Shown: in pieces, positions 44,115 to 55,062 of the stretch
Layout of the letters: the number at the start of each line of letters is the position of its first letter
How positions within the stretch are numbered: the first letter of the stretch is position 1
NCBI GenBank assembly: GCA_963989245.1
Contig: OZ022341.1
Location: 51,658,933 to 51,722,932, forward strand
DNA from: Nansenia antarctica
Lineage: Eukaryota; Chordata; Actinopteri; Argentiniformes; Microstomatidae
Length of the DNA stretch: 64,000 nucleotides
Direction: 5' to 3'
Notes under the pieces: generated by a model
Database searches by the model: none
Seen by the model: the letters and a program-made list of their open reading frames with translations, nothing else
Told to the model about the DNA's origin: nothing
Translations under genes and position numbers: made by a program

Positions 44115-45206
44115 CATGTCTTCATTCATTCTATGGAATACACAGCTGTGGGTGAGCTGAGGGTGGATGAAGTGGGGTTGTGGGGTTACATCTTTATCAA
44201 AGGCTCTGGTTATATGGGTTGCACTATAACGCTCCATTTAGGTGGGAGGGTTGAGGATGAGTGAGCAACTCCATGGAGGTGTATTGTTGCACTTTCAGAC
44301 TCATGTACCTTTTTTTACTATTTCGCTAATATGATATTGTTGTGTTCATTATTATGTCATGATATTGTCTCTATTGATTATTCATATCCTGTGTGAGTGT
44401 TCTGTTTGATAATAAAACTCCATATGTAAGCTGTGTGCATGCTATAGTCATCAGCTGTAGTACACAACCTATAATATTTGGTTATCCCATTGATTGGCTA
44501 CAGTAAATGTAGACTCTGAAATCGGCAGAAATTAAATACATTAGCTATGTTAGAACATCAGAAATTACTTCGTAGAATAATACTAGCATGCTGATGAAAA
44601 ACAGTTAGGTCAGATACATCAGCCTGGGAGCACTGTCAAGCGACTCTAGACTACAGCAAAGCGCTTTTGTCACCCCCACTTCTTTTCGACTCGCCCACTA
44701 CTCGTAGTGTAGTAGAAACCAGAACGAAGAAGTAAACAATGTTAAATGTGGTAGCATGGAATCACATCCCGTTACCGGACCGATCTGACAGAAAGTGTTT
44801 TCTACAATGCAATGAAAATGATTGTAAACTAACAATGATAGTGGCTTATGACACTTGGTCCTCCAAAGCAGTTTATGATGACTAATTATGGTTATTCATA
44901 CCATATTACACCTTTGAAATTATGATTCATTACTACTTCCGTTATGATTGTCAATCGTGTTATACCCCTTCTTTTTTTTTCTTTACTAAAGATCAGCTGT
45001 AGCCTAATTATGTAGGCCTATTCAAAATATGCATATTTTCCCGCTCCTGGTACACTTCGTTTGATGGCATTAATCCACACATTTCTCCTCTCTTTATTTT
45101 CTTTTTCACTCGGTATCCTATAAAGACACAACCCAGGCCTATCTCCTCGCCGGTTTGTACACCCGATTGCACAGCAACTATCTGGCATGATTGTTTTCTA
45201 ACCAAT
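44115..45206 (+). other. 3' flank of the YqaJ-like gene
   Basis: AT-rich non-coding sequence with AATAAA near 44411. No further coding exon seen before the gypsy-like insertion. Confidence 0.5.
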
Positions 45207-45831
45207 TGTGACGGTCGGGATTATTACCGCCGCCTTGTAGGGGTTACAAAGTACTTAGTCTGGGGAGGACTGAGTGGGACAGGATCTAGGTCCCCCACAC
45301 CCAATACCTATGGCCTCAATGTTCAGGTGAGTGAGCAAGTTGTTTCCTGTTTAGTAGGTGGCCGTGAAAAGTGTGTGCAGTGTGTGCGAGGTAAGTGCCG
45401 AACTGACCTGACACTACCCCCTACTTTACCTAGGTCTATCTAAACAGGTGAGGCGCCCCTACCCCCAGGTAAGTAAATGAAATGGGAAATTACACAGAGC
45501 TTATGGAAACATATTCAAACACAAAACGGTTAACTTTGGGTCAAGAAATTCAATATGGTATGGTTTCATTAATACACTGGTCACTAGCAAGAAATCACAT
45601 GAAAGGCAAATCAATGCATACAATACATCTGTTCTAATTCACCATCCAACCCTGAATGCTTGAAATGTACACTTAATAAACCATACCCTTTAAATGCAAC
45701 ATCATCAACTTAACTGAATGCAGATAAACTCAAAACAGGCATTTCACTCTTACTTTCACATTGACATGTAACACATCTCAGTCTGAATGAGCAGTCCTTT
45801 TCCTCCAGTGTGGGCTTGTGTATGCGTGTGG

Positions 45832-45869
<38 letters not shown>

Positions 45870-46431
45870 GTGTGTGTGTGTGCGCGTGCGAGCGTTAGTC
45901 CGTTCAGTTCAGTTCTGTTCGTCTGCGCACGGTATGCGTGGTTGGCCAGTGCTAATGGCAAGGTGTAGTGCAGAGATTACCCATCCAGCAGAGATCGCAC
46001 GTCAAGAGTGTCTGATGGCTGGCAGGGTAAACTCCGAGAAACCTTGCTGAACCCACGCCTCACTGGCGCACGCTTCTCCTCTGTACAGGACAATGAACAC
46101 CAACCACGTGTAGCTCCTTTTTCTCGCAGTTCACACACGGGGTGGGGGAGGGGTGAGCTGGCGCACGCTTCACCTCTCGATACCGACGACGTTCAGGCCG
46201 GCTCCTCCCAAACAAAACACTCGCTGATCAACGTATCCCGTACTTTGTATGACCACTCGTCAATATCTTCTTATCAAAACGATGTACTTGCAAAGAGCCC
46301 ACACCGCTACCGCTCCGACCACGTTGCTCGTTCCAACTCTCTGCTCCTCTCTCAAGCACACCTGCGCGTTCCCACCTGCGCGTTCATGTGAGCTCGTCTT
46401 AAAGGCGCAGCATATATTTGTACCTGCTACA
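45207..46431 (-). repeat. 3' LTR of gypsy-like element
   Basis: 1225 bp with an internal GT microsatellite (45835-45892). Confidence 0.95.
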
Positions 46432-46699
46432 TTCCCCCCTGCGAAACCCTGCCATGCCATCCAACATCCAAATGACGATGCGACCTCAGTAAAAGAAGAA
46501 ATAAAAATACAACATGTCACTCCATACGACAGTACCCACAGGTAGGTTCACAACACAGGTAACATTTCAACCAGTACATAAGGATGCCTCAGAAGAGCTG
46601 AAAACAATAAAACACGGCATCATAACACTTTTCACTCCTCAATACCTAAAAACATGGACATGCATGAAGGTAAGTAGAAAACATTTGCAATCGCACAAA

Positions 46700-46955
46700 T
46701 TATTTCAAAACATAATCACTCCTGAATCTACAGGGAATTCTACCCCTGGTCTGTCTTTGAGACCGTCTGGGTTCAGCCACACTCTCACTTTCACTCCCTG
46801 CATCTGACCCACCCATAGTTCCCAGCTCCTCAACTACTTCTCTAATACCCAGGCCTGTGTTTGTGTGGGGCATGTGTGTAGTGGCAGGGATGCATATGAA
46901 GTCAGGGCAGCCTGTGTCAATGTCAGGGTCGGTGTCCTTACTGGACGGGTGCCTC
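46700..46955 (-). pseudogene. Residual pol C-terminal tail
   Basis: Downstream of the minisatellite the minus frame reads DTDPDIDTGCPDFICIP ... REVVEELGTMGG ... EPRRSQRQTRGRIPCRFR and stops at 46700. The RRSQRQTRG-type basic end is typical of gypsy integrase C-termini. It is continuous with one reading frame of the minisatellite (an open frame of 333 codons from 47701). So coding sequence is retained on both sides of the lost enzymes. Confidence 0.7.
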
Positions 46956-49322
46956 TCCGTAGGCAAGGCGAGCCCTCTCCGTAGGCGAGGCGAGCCCTCT
47001 CCGTAGGCGAGGCGAACCCTCTCCGTAGGCGAGGCGAGCCCTCTCCGTAGGCGAGGCGAACCCTCTCCGTAGGCGAGGCGAGCCCTCTCCGTAGGCGAGG
47101 CGAGCCCTCTCCGTAGACGAGGCGAGCCCTCTCCGTAGGCGAGGCGAGCCCTCTCCGTAGGCGAGGCGAGCCCTCTCCGTAGGCGAGGCGAACCCTCTCC
47201 GTAGGCGAGGCGAGCCCTCTCCGTAGGCGAGGCGAGCCCTCTCCGTAGGCGAGGCGAACCTTCTCCGTAGGCGAGGCGAGCCCTCTCCGTAGGCGAGGCG
47301 AGCCCTCTCCGTAGGCGAGGCGAACCCTCTCCGTGGACGAGGCGAGCCCTCTCCGTAGGCGAGGCGAGCCCTCTCCGTAGGCGAGGCGAACCCTCTCCGT
47401 AGGCGAGGCGAGCCCTCTCCGTAGACGAGGCGAGCCCTCTCCGTAGACGAGGCGAGCCCTCTCCGTAGGCGAGGCGAGCCCTCTCCGTAGGCGAGGCGAA
47501 CCCTCTCCGTAGGCGAGGCGAGGCGAGCCCTCTCCGTAGGCGAGGCGAGCCCTCTCCGTAGTTGAGGCGAACCCTCTCCGTAGGCGAGGCGAGCCCTCTC
47601 CGTAGGCGAGGCGAGCCCTCTCTGTAGTCGAGGCGAACCCTCCAGGATGCGCTCGCTGAGTGGGGAAATGATGACTGTCTCTCTGCCTGCCACTTTAACA
47701 TATCCTATTCGGTCACTCTGTCCGAGGGACCCTGCCTCTTTTCTGATGTTCGCTATCACCCTGTGGACCTTAGCCTCTGTTTCCCGATACTTATTCATCT
47801 TCTTCATGCCGTCCGTGGCAACGAAAAGATCCTTCAGTTCACTTAGAACATTCATTCCCAGGATACCTGGGAGGCCTCTCATCTCTTCCACATCTGGGCT
47901 TTCATCTTTAAGGACAAAGACACACTTCCTGCCAACGGTCTTCCCCATGCACTCTACCTCCGCCTCCAGGCATCCAAGGACGGGAATTTCGAGGCCATTG
48001 GCAGCGGCGAGCTGGACCAAGTTGGCTGAGGACAACGCCGACTTCCCAAAGTACTCTCTGAAGTAAGATTCCCGGATTGTGGTCACCTCTGAGCCTGTGT
48101 CCAACAGGCAGTCAGTCTTCACGCCTGCTATCTTCACTTCAACGACCAAGCAGTTTCCAAAGGCACTTACACTTGAGGCTTGAGAAGTGTTACAGGGCTG
48201 CCTTGCCAGGTGACTTCTAATTGCAGGGGTACCTGGACTCTGGCGCATCGCCCCTCCGGGGTCGTTTCCTGCAGGCCCAGATGGCCCATCCCTTCTGAGT
48301 GGAGGACGTGCTATGCCCATAGCTCCCCTGTTCAGAGGACAGTGTCTGCTGATATGTCCTGGCTCATTGCACGTGTAGCAGATGAACTGCCCATCTTCGT
48401 TTTTCAAAGGGGGGCTTCTTGCCTTCTCGCCTTTCCCTTGTGTCATGCCAGTGCCACTGTGGCCCATCATCTGGAACAGTTCATCTTGACGGATGGCTAA
48501 CTTTTGTATTGCTTCATACAACATCTCCATTGTCAACTGCGAAGCAGGTTCGTCGGTAGCCCTGGTAGCATTAATGGCACCTTTGGCACGGGAACTGCTT
48601 TGCGCACTATCAGACCCCTGAACCTCTTCCTCCTCAGACCATGAGATGGCGTCTTGCATTAGCTCAGCAAAAGTACGACTCTCATTTTCCTTCAGTCTCC
48701 TCTTGATCTCTCTTCTTAAGATATCATCTCTAAGCCCAAGAGCAAGCTGTTCTTTCAGCATTCCGTCTGAATCAGGGACACGCTTGGCATCTCTACGACG
48801 AATTCGCATTAGCTTTCCTTGAAGGTCATAGGCGTAAGAACGTATGGTCTCTCCTGCCAACTGCTTGCGGTCATAGAATTCTTTGAGCCGGGTGCCTAAA
48901 GGGACTTTGTCACCATAAGTCTTACGCAGTGCTTCAAATATGGTCTCTGCATCCTTAGCTTTGTCTGCCATATACTTGACTGTGAGTTTGGCTTCGTTTT
49001 GAAGATGCTGCTTGATGAACTCGGCTTGGTCCTCTATAGGGACCTTCATGATTTGAAGGGCAGATTTAATTGATGTGATCCATTCTTCAATATCTACATC
49101 ACCTTGTTTACCACTGAAATCTGAAATCTTGCGGTCTCTGGGGATATACACAATAGATGCAGGGGGCTTTTCTTTCTGCTGATCTATGACTGCTTTAGCT
49201 AATGCCAGAGCTTCTCTATGCTCGCTTCTAGCTTGTATCAGGGCCTCGGCTTGGTCATTGAACCTCTCCATCATCCCCTCAAATTGCTTCTTAAGTTCCT
49301 CTAATTCTGCCATGGCTTTCAC
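46938..49322 (-). CDS. Gypsy-like Gag-protease with repeat extension (794 aa)
   Basis: ATG at 49322, about 21 nt past the primer site. Residues 1-45 form a coiled coil (MKAMAELEELKKQFEGMMER), 60-240 a retrotransposon Gag domain (VDIEEWITSIKSAL, TRLKEFYDRKQLAGETIRSY), about 313-326 a CCHC knuckle (CYTCNEPGHISRHC), and about 400-415 retropepsin (CLLDTGSEVTTI), with the protease domain ending near GILGMNVLSELKDLF. The linker to RT (YVKVAGRETVIISPLSERIL) is present to residue about 559. There the sequence passes directly into 22-bp repeats, translated as about 235 repetitive residues. RT is entirely absent. The repeat extension is unlikely to fold. Gag and protease themselves look undamaged. Confidence 0.88.
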   Translation of the reverse strand: MKAMAELEELKKQFEGMMERFNDQAEALIQARSEHREALALAKAVIDQQKEKPPASIVYIPRDRKISDFSGKQGDVDIEEWITSIKSALQIMKVPIEDQAEFIKQHLQNEAKLTVKYMADKAKDAETIFEALRKTYGDKVPLGTRLKEFYDRKQLAGETIRSYAYDLQGKLMRIRRRDAKRVPDSDGMLKEQLALGLRDDILRREIKRRLKENESRTFAELMQDAISWSEEEEVQGSDSAQSSSRAKGAINATRATDEPASQLTMEMLYEAIQKLAIRQDELFQMMGHSGTGMTQGKGEKARSPPLKNEDGQFICYTCNEPGHISRHCPLNRGAMGIARPPLRRDGPSGPAGNDPGGAMRQSPGTPAIRSHLARQPCNTSQASSVSAFGNCLVVEVKIAGVKTDCLLDTGSEVTTIRESYFREYFGKSALSSANLVQLAAANGLEIPVLGCLEAEVECMGKTVGRKCVFVLKDESPDVEEMRGLPGILGMNVLSELKDLFVATDGMKKMNKYRETEAKVHRVIANIRKEAGSLGQSDRIGYVKVAGRETVIISPLSERILEGSPRLQRGLASPTERARLAYGEGSPQLRRGLASPTERARLASPTERVRLAYGEGSPRLRRGLASSTERARLVYGEGSPRLRRGFASPTERARLAYGEGSPRPRRGFASPTERARLAYGEGSPRLRRRFASPTERARLAYGEGSPRLRRGFASPTERARLAYGEGSPRLRRGLASSTERARLAYGEGSPRLRRGFASPTERARLAYGEGSPRLRRGLASPTERARLAYGEAPVQ
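46955..47643. repeat. 22-bp minisatellite replacing RT-integrase (about 31 units)
   Basis: Unit GGCGAGGCGAGCCCTCTCC plus GTA (22 bp), with A/G variants. Three units equal 66 bp, so on the minus strand all three phases are read in turn as a 22-residue repeat (EGSPRLRRGLASPTERARLAYG, in two parts) without stops. The gag-protease frame therefore runs on through it to 46938. Confidence 0.95.
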
Positions 49323-49343
49323 TTAAAAATGGTTGCTTATTCT

Positions 49344-49361
49344 ATCCTGTTCGTGACGCCA
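49344..49361 (-). other. Primer binding site of gypsy-like element
   Basis: Minus strand TGGCGTCACGAACAGGAT starts two bases (AT) inside the 5' LTR edge, with the TGG expected opposite a tRNA CCA end. I could not assign the primer tRNA. Confidence 0.6.
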
Positions 49362-49363
49362 AT

Positions 49364-50584
49364 TGTGACGGTCGGGATTATTACCGCCGCCTTGTAGGGG
49401 TTACAAAGTACTTAGTCTGGGGAGGACTGAGTGGGACAGGATCTAGGTCCCCCACACCCAATACCTATGGCCTCAATGTTCAGGTGAGTGAGCAAGTTGT
49501 TTCCTGTTTAGTAGGTGGCCGTGAAAAGTGTGTGCAGTGTGTGCGAGGTAAGTGCCGAACTGACCTGACACTACCCCCTACTTTACCTAGGTCTATCTAA
49601 ACAGGTGAGGCGCCCCTACCCCCAGGTAAGTAAATGAAATGGGAAATTACACAGAGCTTATGGAAACATATTCAAACACAAAACGGTTAACTTTGGGTCA
49701 AGAAATTCAATATGGTATGGTTTCATTAATACACTGGTCACTAGCAAGAAATCACATGAAAGGCAAATCAATGCATACAATACATCTGTTCTAATTCACC
49801 ATCCAACCCTGAATGCTTGAAATGTACACTTAATAAACCATACCCTTTAAATGCAACATCATCAACTTAACTGAATGCAGATAAACTCAAAACAGGCATT
49901 TCACTCTTACTTTCACATTGACATGTAACACATCTCAGTCTGAATGAGCAGTCCTTTTCCTCCAGTGTGGGCTTGTGTATGCGTGTGGGTGCGTGTGTGT
50001 GTGTGTGTGTGTGTGTGCGTGTGTGTGTGTGTGTGCGCGTGCGAGCGTTAGTCCGTTCAGTTCAGTTCTGTTCGTCTGCGCACGGGATGCGTGGTTGGCC
50101 AGTGCTAATGGCAAGGTGTAGTGCAGAGATTACCCATCCAGCAGAGATCGCACGTCAAGAGTGTCTGATGGCTGGCAGGGTAAACTCCGAGAAACCTTGC
50201 TGAACCCACGCCTCACTGGCGCACGCTTCTCCTCTGTACAGGACAATGAACACCAACCACGTGTAGCTCCTTTTTCTCGCAGTTCACACACGGGGTGGGG
50301 GAGGGGTGAGCTGGCGCACGCTTCACCTCTCGATACCGACGACGTTCAGGCCGGCTCCTCCCAAACAAAACACTCGCTGATCAACGTATCCCGTACTTTG
50401 TATGACCACTCGTCAATATCTTCTTATCAAAACGATGTACTTGCAAAGAGCCCACACCGCTACCGCTCCGACCACGTTGCTCGTTCCAACTCTCTGCTCC
50501 TCTCTCAAGCACACCTGCGCGTTCCCACCTGCGCGTTCATGTGAGCTCGTCTTAAAGGCGCAGCATATATTTGTACCTGCTACA
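49364..50584 (-). repeat. 5' LTR of gypsy-like element
   Basis: 1221 bp, nearly identical to 45207-46431; GT tract shorter. Confidence 0.95.
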
Positions 50585-51270
50585 CAATGCTACTGTGTTT
50601 CCTGGTGCTCTGCAACTTCACAGGCAGTGCCTTTTGCCCGTCAGGTGGGCGTTTCCACTATGCTGTGACGTCACATGAAAGCTATGAATTGGTCACTGGG
50701 TCAGACAGCTATAGTTATACAGCTATAACATTATTACCTAGCAAGGTATTACCTAAGCTAATTACCCAGCTTATTATTATTTATGGTTGTTGTAACTGTT
50801 ATTGTTAGTCTTTTAATGATACAAAAAAGTCTTCAATCAGAATCAGAATTTATTTTACAGTACACAAGAATAGGTAGGATAAAGATATCACTGTAAATAT
50901 TGTGTCATACACAGAATATGGGCACACAGTGCCAAACACTTCACACCAATATTGCACGTCACGTCATGTCGACCAAAGCACATCTAATAAAAATATAAAT
51001 ATATAAATAACCACGGCAAATGTAAAAGTGCACCAAATCACAGTACTGCAATCAGAATGAACCATGTAAAAAGAGTAAAAAAGTGGCACGTTATTACAGT
51101 GATAAATTGCTCCTATCCGAGGCACAGAGTTACAGCTCAAATCTAGACGTTATAATAACATCAGGCATGACTAATATTAAGGAGGAAAAAGCAGAACAAT
51201 AGTGCGGCAAGCTGTGCAAAGTACAATCATTGTGCAATTCCTGCATTCCTCCTATGTGTTTCTCCTGCAG
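50585..51270. other. Transposon intergenic sequence with LINE-tail remnant
   Basis: Around 50834-50860 AATCAGAATCAGAATTTATT resembles the reverse complement of an L2-type 3' tail. Otherwise AT-rich, without coding sequence. Confidence 0.4.
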
Positions 51271-54200
51271 CTACAAACGGACAACCTTTTTCAGAGGTGC
51301 TGTGGAGTCTGGTGGGCAGGGGCATGTAGTGTCTTTCGCCTCATCAGTACAGAATTCTCTGATCTTGTCAAAAAGGTACTTCTGTCTGGCCACGTCAAGT
51401 CCGGATGGGGCTTGCACAGGAAGATCACCTCTGGGGGGCTTGACATCAGTGTGTTTCAGTAGCTGAAACTCGACTGGTTCTGCCCCGTGGTATTCCCTGG
51501 CCATAACCACGCCAGGTCTCCGATTGATTGATTGATTGAAAACTTTATTAGAAGATTTGCAGAAGTAGGTACATGAAAGTACATATTACATACAAGGTCA
51601 ACTAAAAGGATAAAAACCCAAGAAAGCCACTGGCTTATTTCAATTGGGGTCCTTGATTTTCAATTCATCGTTACATGTAAGACAGACAGGGGAAAAAAAA
51701 AAACAACTAGTACTATCTACACGATAATACAGACAAATAACTATTACTATCTACAGGATAAAAAATACATCCATCATGGGAAGAACAATACTAGATATAC
51801 AATACAACAAAACATCAGGTATGTACAACGGGTAGGACAGGTGGGGACATACACCACAGGTGTGTTCGGGTCTTTTAATCTGATTTTTGATTTAGAGGGT
51901 CCAGTTACGGATTGCAGCCGCCTGTAAATGTTTTTTGAGAGTGGTTTTGAAGGTGGGCAGTGTTTTGCACTCCTTTAAGATTATAGGAAGGGCGTTCCAC
52001 ATTTTTACTGCATAGTTTGCAAACGAGTTTAACCCCTTGTTTGTGGTGCAACGCGGTTGAACGTGGTTCGTGGAGCTTCCTCTGGTGTTGTATGTGTGGA
52101 CGTTGTTCACTTTTTGGAAGTATGTTGACAGGTACTTGGGTGTCTTTGTGGTGTAGCGTATCTTGAAGACCAGGCCCAGTGCAAGCTGCTGCACTCTGTC
52201 AACTACTCGTAGCCAATCAAGGCTCAAAAAATGAGCAGCGGTTAGATGTGTCCTAGGGTTGAGGCCTAGCAGAAGCTTAACCAGTTTATTTTGGGCTGTC
52301 TGGAGTCTTGTTTTATGGGCCTTTGTGGTTCTATAGTACCATGATGTTACGGCATAGTCGAAGTGACATTGAATGAGAGCTCCTGATAGGGTCCTCAGTG
52401 TGTTTTTACTGACAAGTGAGGATATCCTGTACAAGAATCTAGTTCTATGGTTCCGAGCATCAAAGCTGCAACAGAATGAAGACAATCATTAAATGATTGC
52501 CCACAGTAAATGAAATTATATGACGGCCATACTATGTTCATAAAATGAAATAGGTAAATACATGACAATGAATTACCTGAAGTGCTGGTAACTCTTAATC
52601 TGTGGGAGCGTTCGGAAGTAGCCACCCAGATGCTTTTGCCAGTCGTAGGTTTGAACCAGCACGGTGCCATTCTCCAGGCCTACAAGCTGGGGGATGTTGA
52701 CGTGTTTCACTGGAGAGCTGGCCCTCACGACTCTAACAATGTCATCCAAAGTGTCCACTCTGGTCTTCCTGAAGCACTGCTTGACAAGGCCAAAGCACCA
52801 GTCGGGGCCAAACTTGGTGTGGCCTGCAATCAGGAAGTGGAGGCCCAGTGTCTTGTGAAGGCCATGCATGGTCCGCCAGGCACAGTACCACAGCATGAAG
52901 TTGTTCTTGTTTTGGCCACTGCAGTTGTCACAGTTCAGGTCCACGTATGTTTCTCCAACTCCATACTTCTCGAAGAAGTGATGCAGGTAATTGATGACTG
53001 CGTTGCTGCCCTTACTCGATGCCATCCCTTCATCGATGAGGTAGTTCACCTGCTTAGGCATCCCTTCGCAGGAGACACCAAAGAGGCCGCACTTGCGTGA
53101 AGTCAGAAAGTACATGGGCCCTGGTTGATGAGGGTCAGTGGGGTAGTGGACCTAAGAAAGAGAGGCAAAAGAGGAAGAGAAGAAAAAGATTAGATGCAGT
53201 GAAAAGTAACATCACAGAGGTGTGTGTGTGGGTAAATGAAATTCAATCAACCAAATCAACAGTGTCATAGGATGAACTTATTCTCACCTGTTGTGCAAAA
53301 TCAAAACTGTAGTGCATTGTGATTTCCTTGCTTGCTGGTGTGGAGGGGCCAAGAGAGAGCTGCAAGTCCTCACAGACCTTCGCACATGCAGCATTCATGT
53401 TCTGGTAGCAAGAACGCTCCTTTGCAACACGGTCTAGATGCTGCTCCTGCTTCTTCAGCTTGGCTGATTTCACCACATCCGGCAGATTGGCACTTCGGAA
53501 CACTTGGTAGTTGTTCCTCTGGCACTCCCAGCACAGATCTGTCCGGGGTTTGGTGCTGGTTATGTCAGGGAGCAATTCATTCCACAGCTTTCGGAAGGCT
53601 TGCGCACCAACAACACGTTGCTCTGCAAAAGAAGAATTTATGAGTATGAGATTGGATTGCTCAGTCAATGCTACGTGTTGTTTCATGTTCAATGCAATGG
53701 CAAAATGTGATGATGTAACAATCATGCTATTATCACATGAATTCCATTCCCATGTGCTTAACATAATCTATTCTATAGTCTCAATGAATGTGCCTTTTTT
53801 TAAACAAACCCCCCCATTGTATTGGCAATAGCAACTTCAGGCTCATGAATCTGAATTTGTTAATTGTACATTAGCATGGCTATCACAGTGTATTTAACAC
53901 AGGGCCTGGCTGTTAACAACACAGCCATCAGTCAAGTCATTTTAAAAAGTTGTTTTAGCATATTTAACACAATGTAACATATTTTACATACCAGATTTTT
54001 GCGGAGCATCACTGTAGAGACGCCAGACTGAGGTTTTGGTGACATTGGACGGCAGCAGTTTAGCACTGTAGTCCCTGTGTCCAGGGTGTCTGCCAGGAAG
54101 AATAATGGCGTGATCTTCAGCGTAGTTTCTGATGAATTTCACGACTCCCTCGATGTCATCAGTGGTGTGAAAGTTTTTGTTTTTTCGACATGTCTTCCTC

Positions 54201-55062
54201 TCGCGTGGCAGAGCACCGTGCTCCTGGTACCATTGGGAAATGGTATGGAGAGTTCGGCTGCTGATCCTGAGCAAAAAAACAACAGAACGTATAAATAATA
54301 GACTAATAGAAATAGCTAATGTCTGCTAGCTAGCATGGCTAACGCCACGATACATACTAGGTCATTACTACTAACAACACAACAGAACGTATAAATAACA
54401 GCACAGTAGAAATAGCTAATGTCTGCTAGCTAGCATGGCTAACGCCACGATACATACTAGGTCATTTTAACTACTAACAGAACGTATACATTTTAAAGAG
54501 CTTACCCCAATACGAAGCAGAAGGTGTCACGGCAGACGTTCGTCCCCTGAATGGAGTATGATACCCTGGAAAACTTGCGTTTTTTAGGCTTTTTTTTGAG
54601 ACCTTGAGTCATTTCTGAACGATTCATTGACGTCAAGAGAGCGCCCATAAATAGCAAATCCTTGTTCTCTGGATCTAAAGATGCTGTATTCAACCGCGTC
54701 TCGTAGATCTGTTCAGAAGACAGTCTTTTGCTGCAAGAGATTCTCGGTCGAGCATTGTCTGTGCGTGTAAGCTTGCATTTGCACTCAAATCGTTTGATTT
54801 TGTCCAATTCGGAGTCTTGCTCGGTAAACTCATTTTCAACATTTTCGTCAGACCAATCTTCGGCGAGATCAGCTATCTGAGATCGTGGTTGAAGCGAGTC
54901 TTCTTCTTCGCTATCGGAATCCGAGGAGGACAGAGGATCTAACTCCGAAGAGCCTCCGTTCATGTAGTCAGCAATGAACAAGGTCATCAATTCTCCATTG
55001 TCGATGGTTGTACCGGCAGCAGAAATTCTGTTGATCTCATCGGCGAGCATTTGCGATTCCAT
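51271..55062 (-). CDS. Transposase-like protein, 5 exons, 662 aa
   Basis: Exons inferred on the minus strand: 55062-54506, 54266-53992, 53632-53288 (acceptor refined by phase to 53622), 53151-52577 and 51517-51271. All have GT...AG borders, and phases agree throughout, giving exactly 663 codons including stop. Exon 1 is acidic (SSSDSDSEEED), then basic KKPKKRKF. Exon 2 has a helix-turn-helix-like segment (SSRTLHTISQWYQEHG). Exon 3 has LCWECQRNN. Exon 4 holds the conserved core YVDLNCDNCSGQNKNN and LIAGHTKFGPDWCFG. Exon 5 has YHGAEPVEFQLL. Candidate acidic residues are Asp385, Asp464 and Asp506, suggesting a DDE/D fold; that is inference. I recognise this as a protein type common in fish repeats but cannot name the family. 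The gene is intact although a LINE sits in intron 4, and it converges on the YqaJ-like gene. Confidence 0.78.
51522..52455 (-). mobile_element. 5'-truncated LINE in intron 4
   Basis: The 3' end is a GATT tetranucleotide tail (51522-51538) next to AACTTTATTAGAAG. The minus frame 52485-51892 encodes the RT C-terminal region (TLRTLSGALIQCHFDYAVTSW, TAQNKLVKLLLGLNPRTHL, YNTRGSSTNHV, MWNALPIILK). The element ends 4 bp from the acceptor of exon 5 without breaking it. Confidence 0.8.
54281..54489. repeat. 100-bp tandem duplication in intron 1
   Basis: AACAGAACGTATAAATAA at 54281 recurs at 54381, and AACAGAACGTATA again near 54477. The two full units, including AATAGCTAATGTCTGCTAGC, are nearly identical. 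Confidence 0.9.

Larger units (their letters stand above)
45207..50584 (-). mobile_element. Gypsy-like LTR element with minisatellite in place of pol, 5.4 kb
   Basis: LTRs 45207-46431 and 49364-50584 begin TGTGACGGTCGGG and end CTGCTACA. 4-bp duplication CAAT (45203-45206, 50585-50588). The interior, read on the minus strand, has gag and protease (49322 to about 47645), a 22-bp minisatellite (46955-47643), a short pol C-terminal tail ending about 46700, a non-coding stretch, and purine-rich AGGGGGGAA beside the 3' LTR. No RT, RNase H or integrase. The LTRs differ by GT-repeat length and one substitution noticed (GGTATGCG versus GGGATGCG), so it moved recently and in trans. Confidence 0.92.

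Noticed and set aside
46700..47701. 333-codon minus frame as a separate protein
   Set aside because: Mostly the 22-bp minisatellite. Only its last part, about 80 residues, looks like a residual pol tail, and it is annotated as such.
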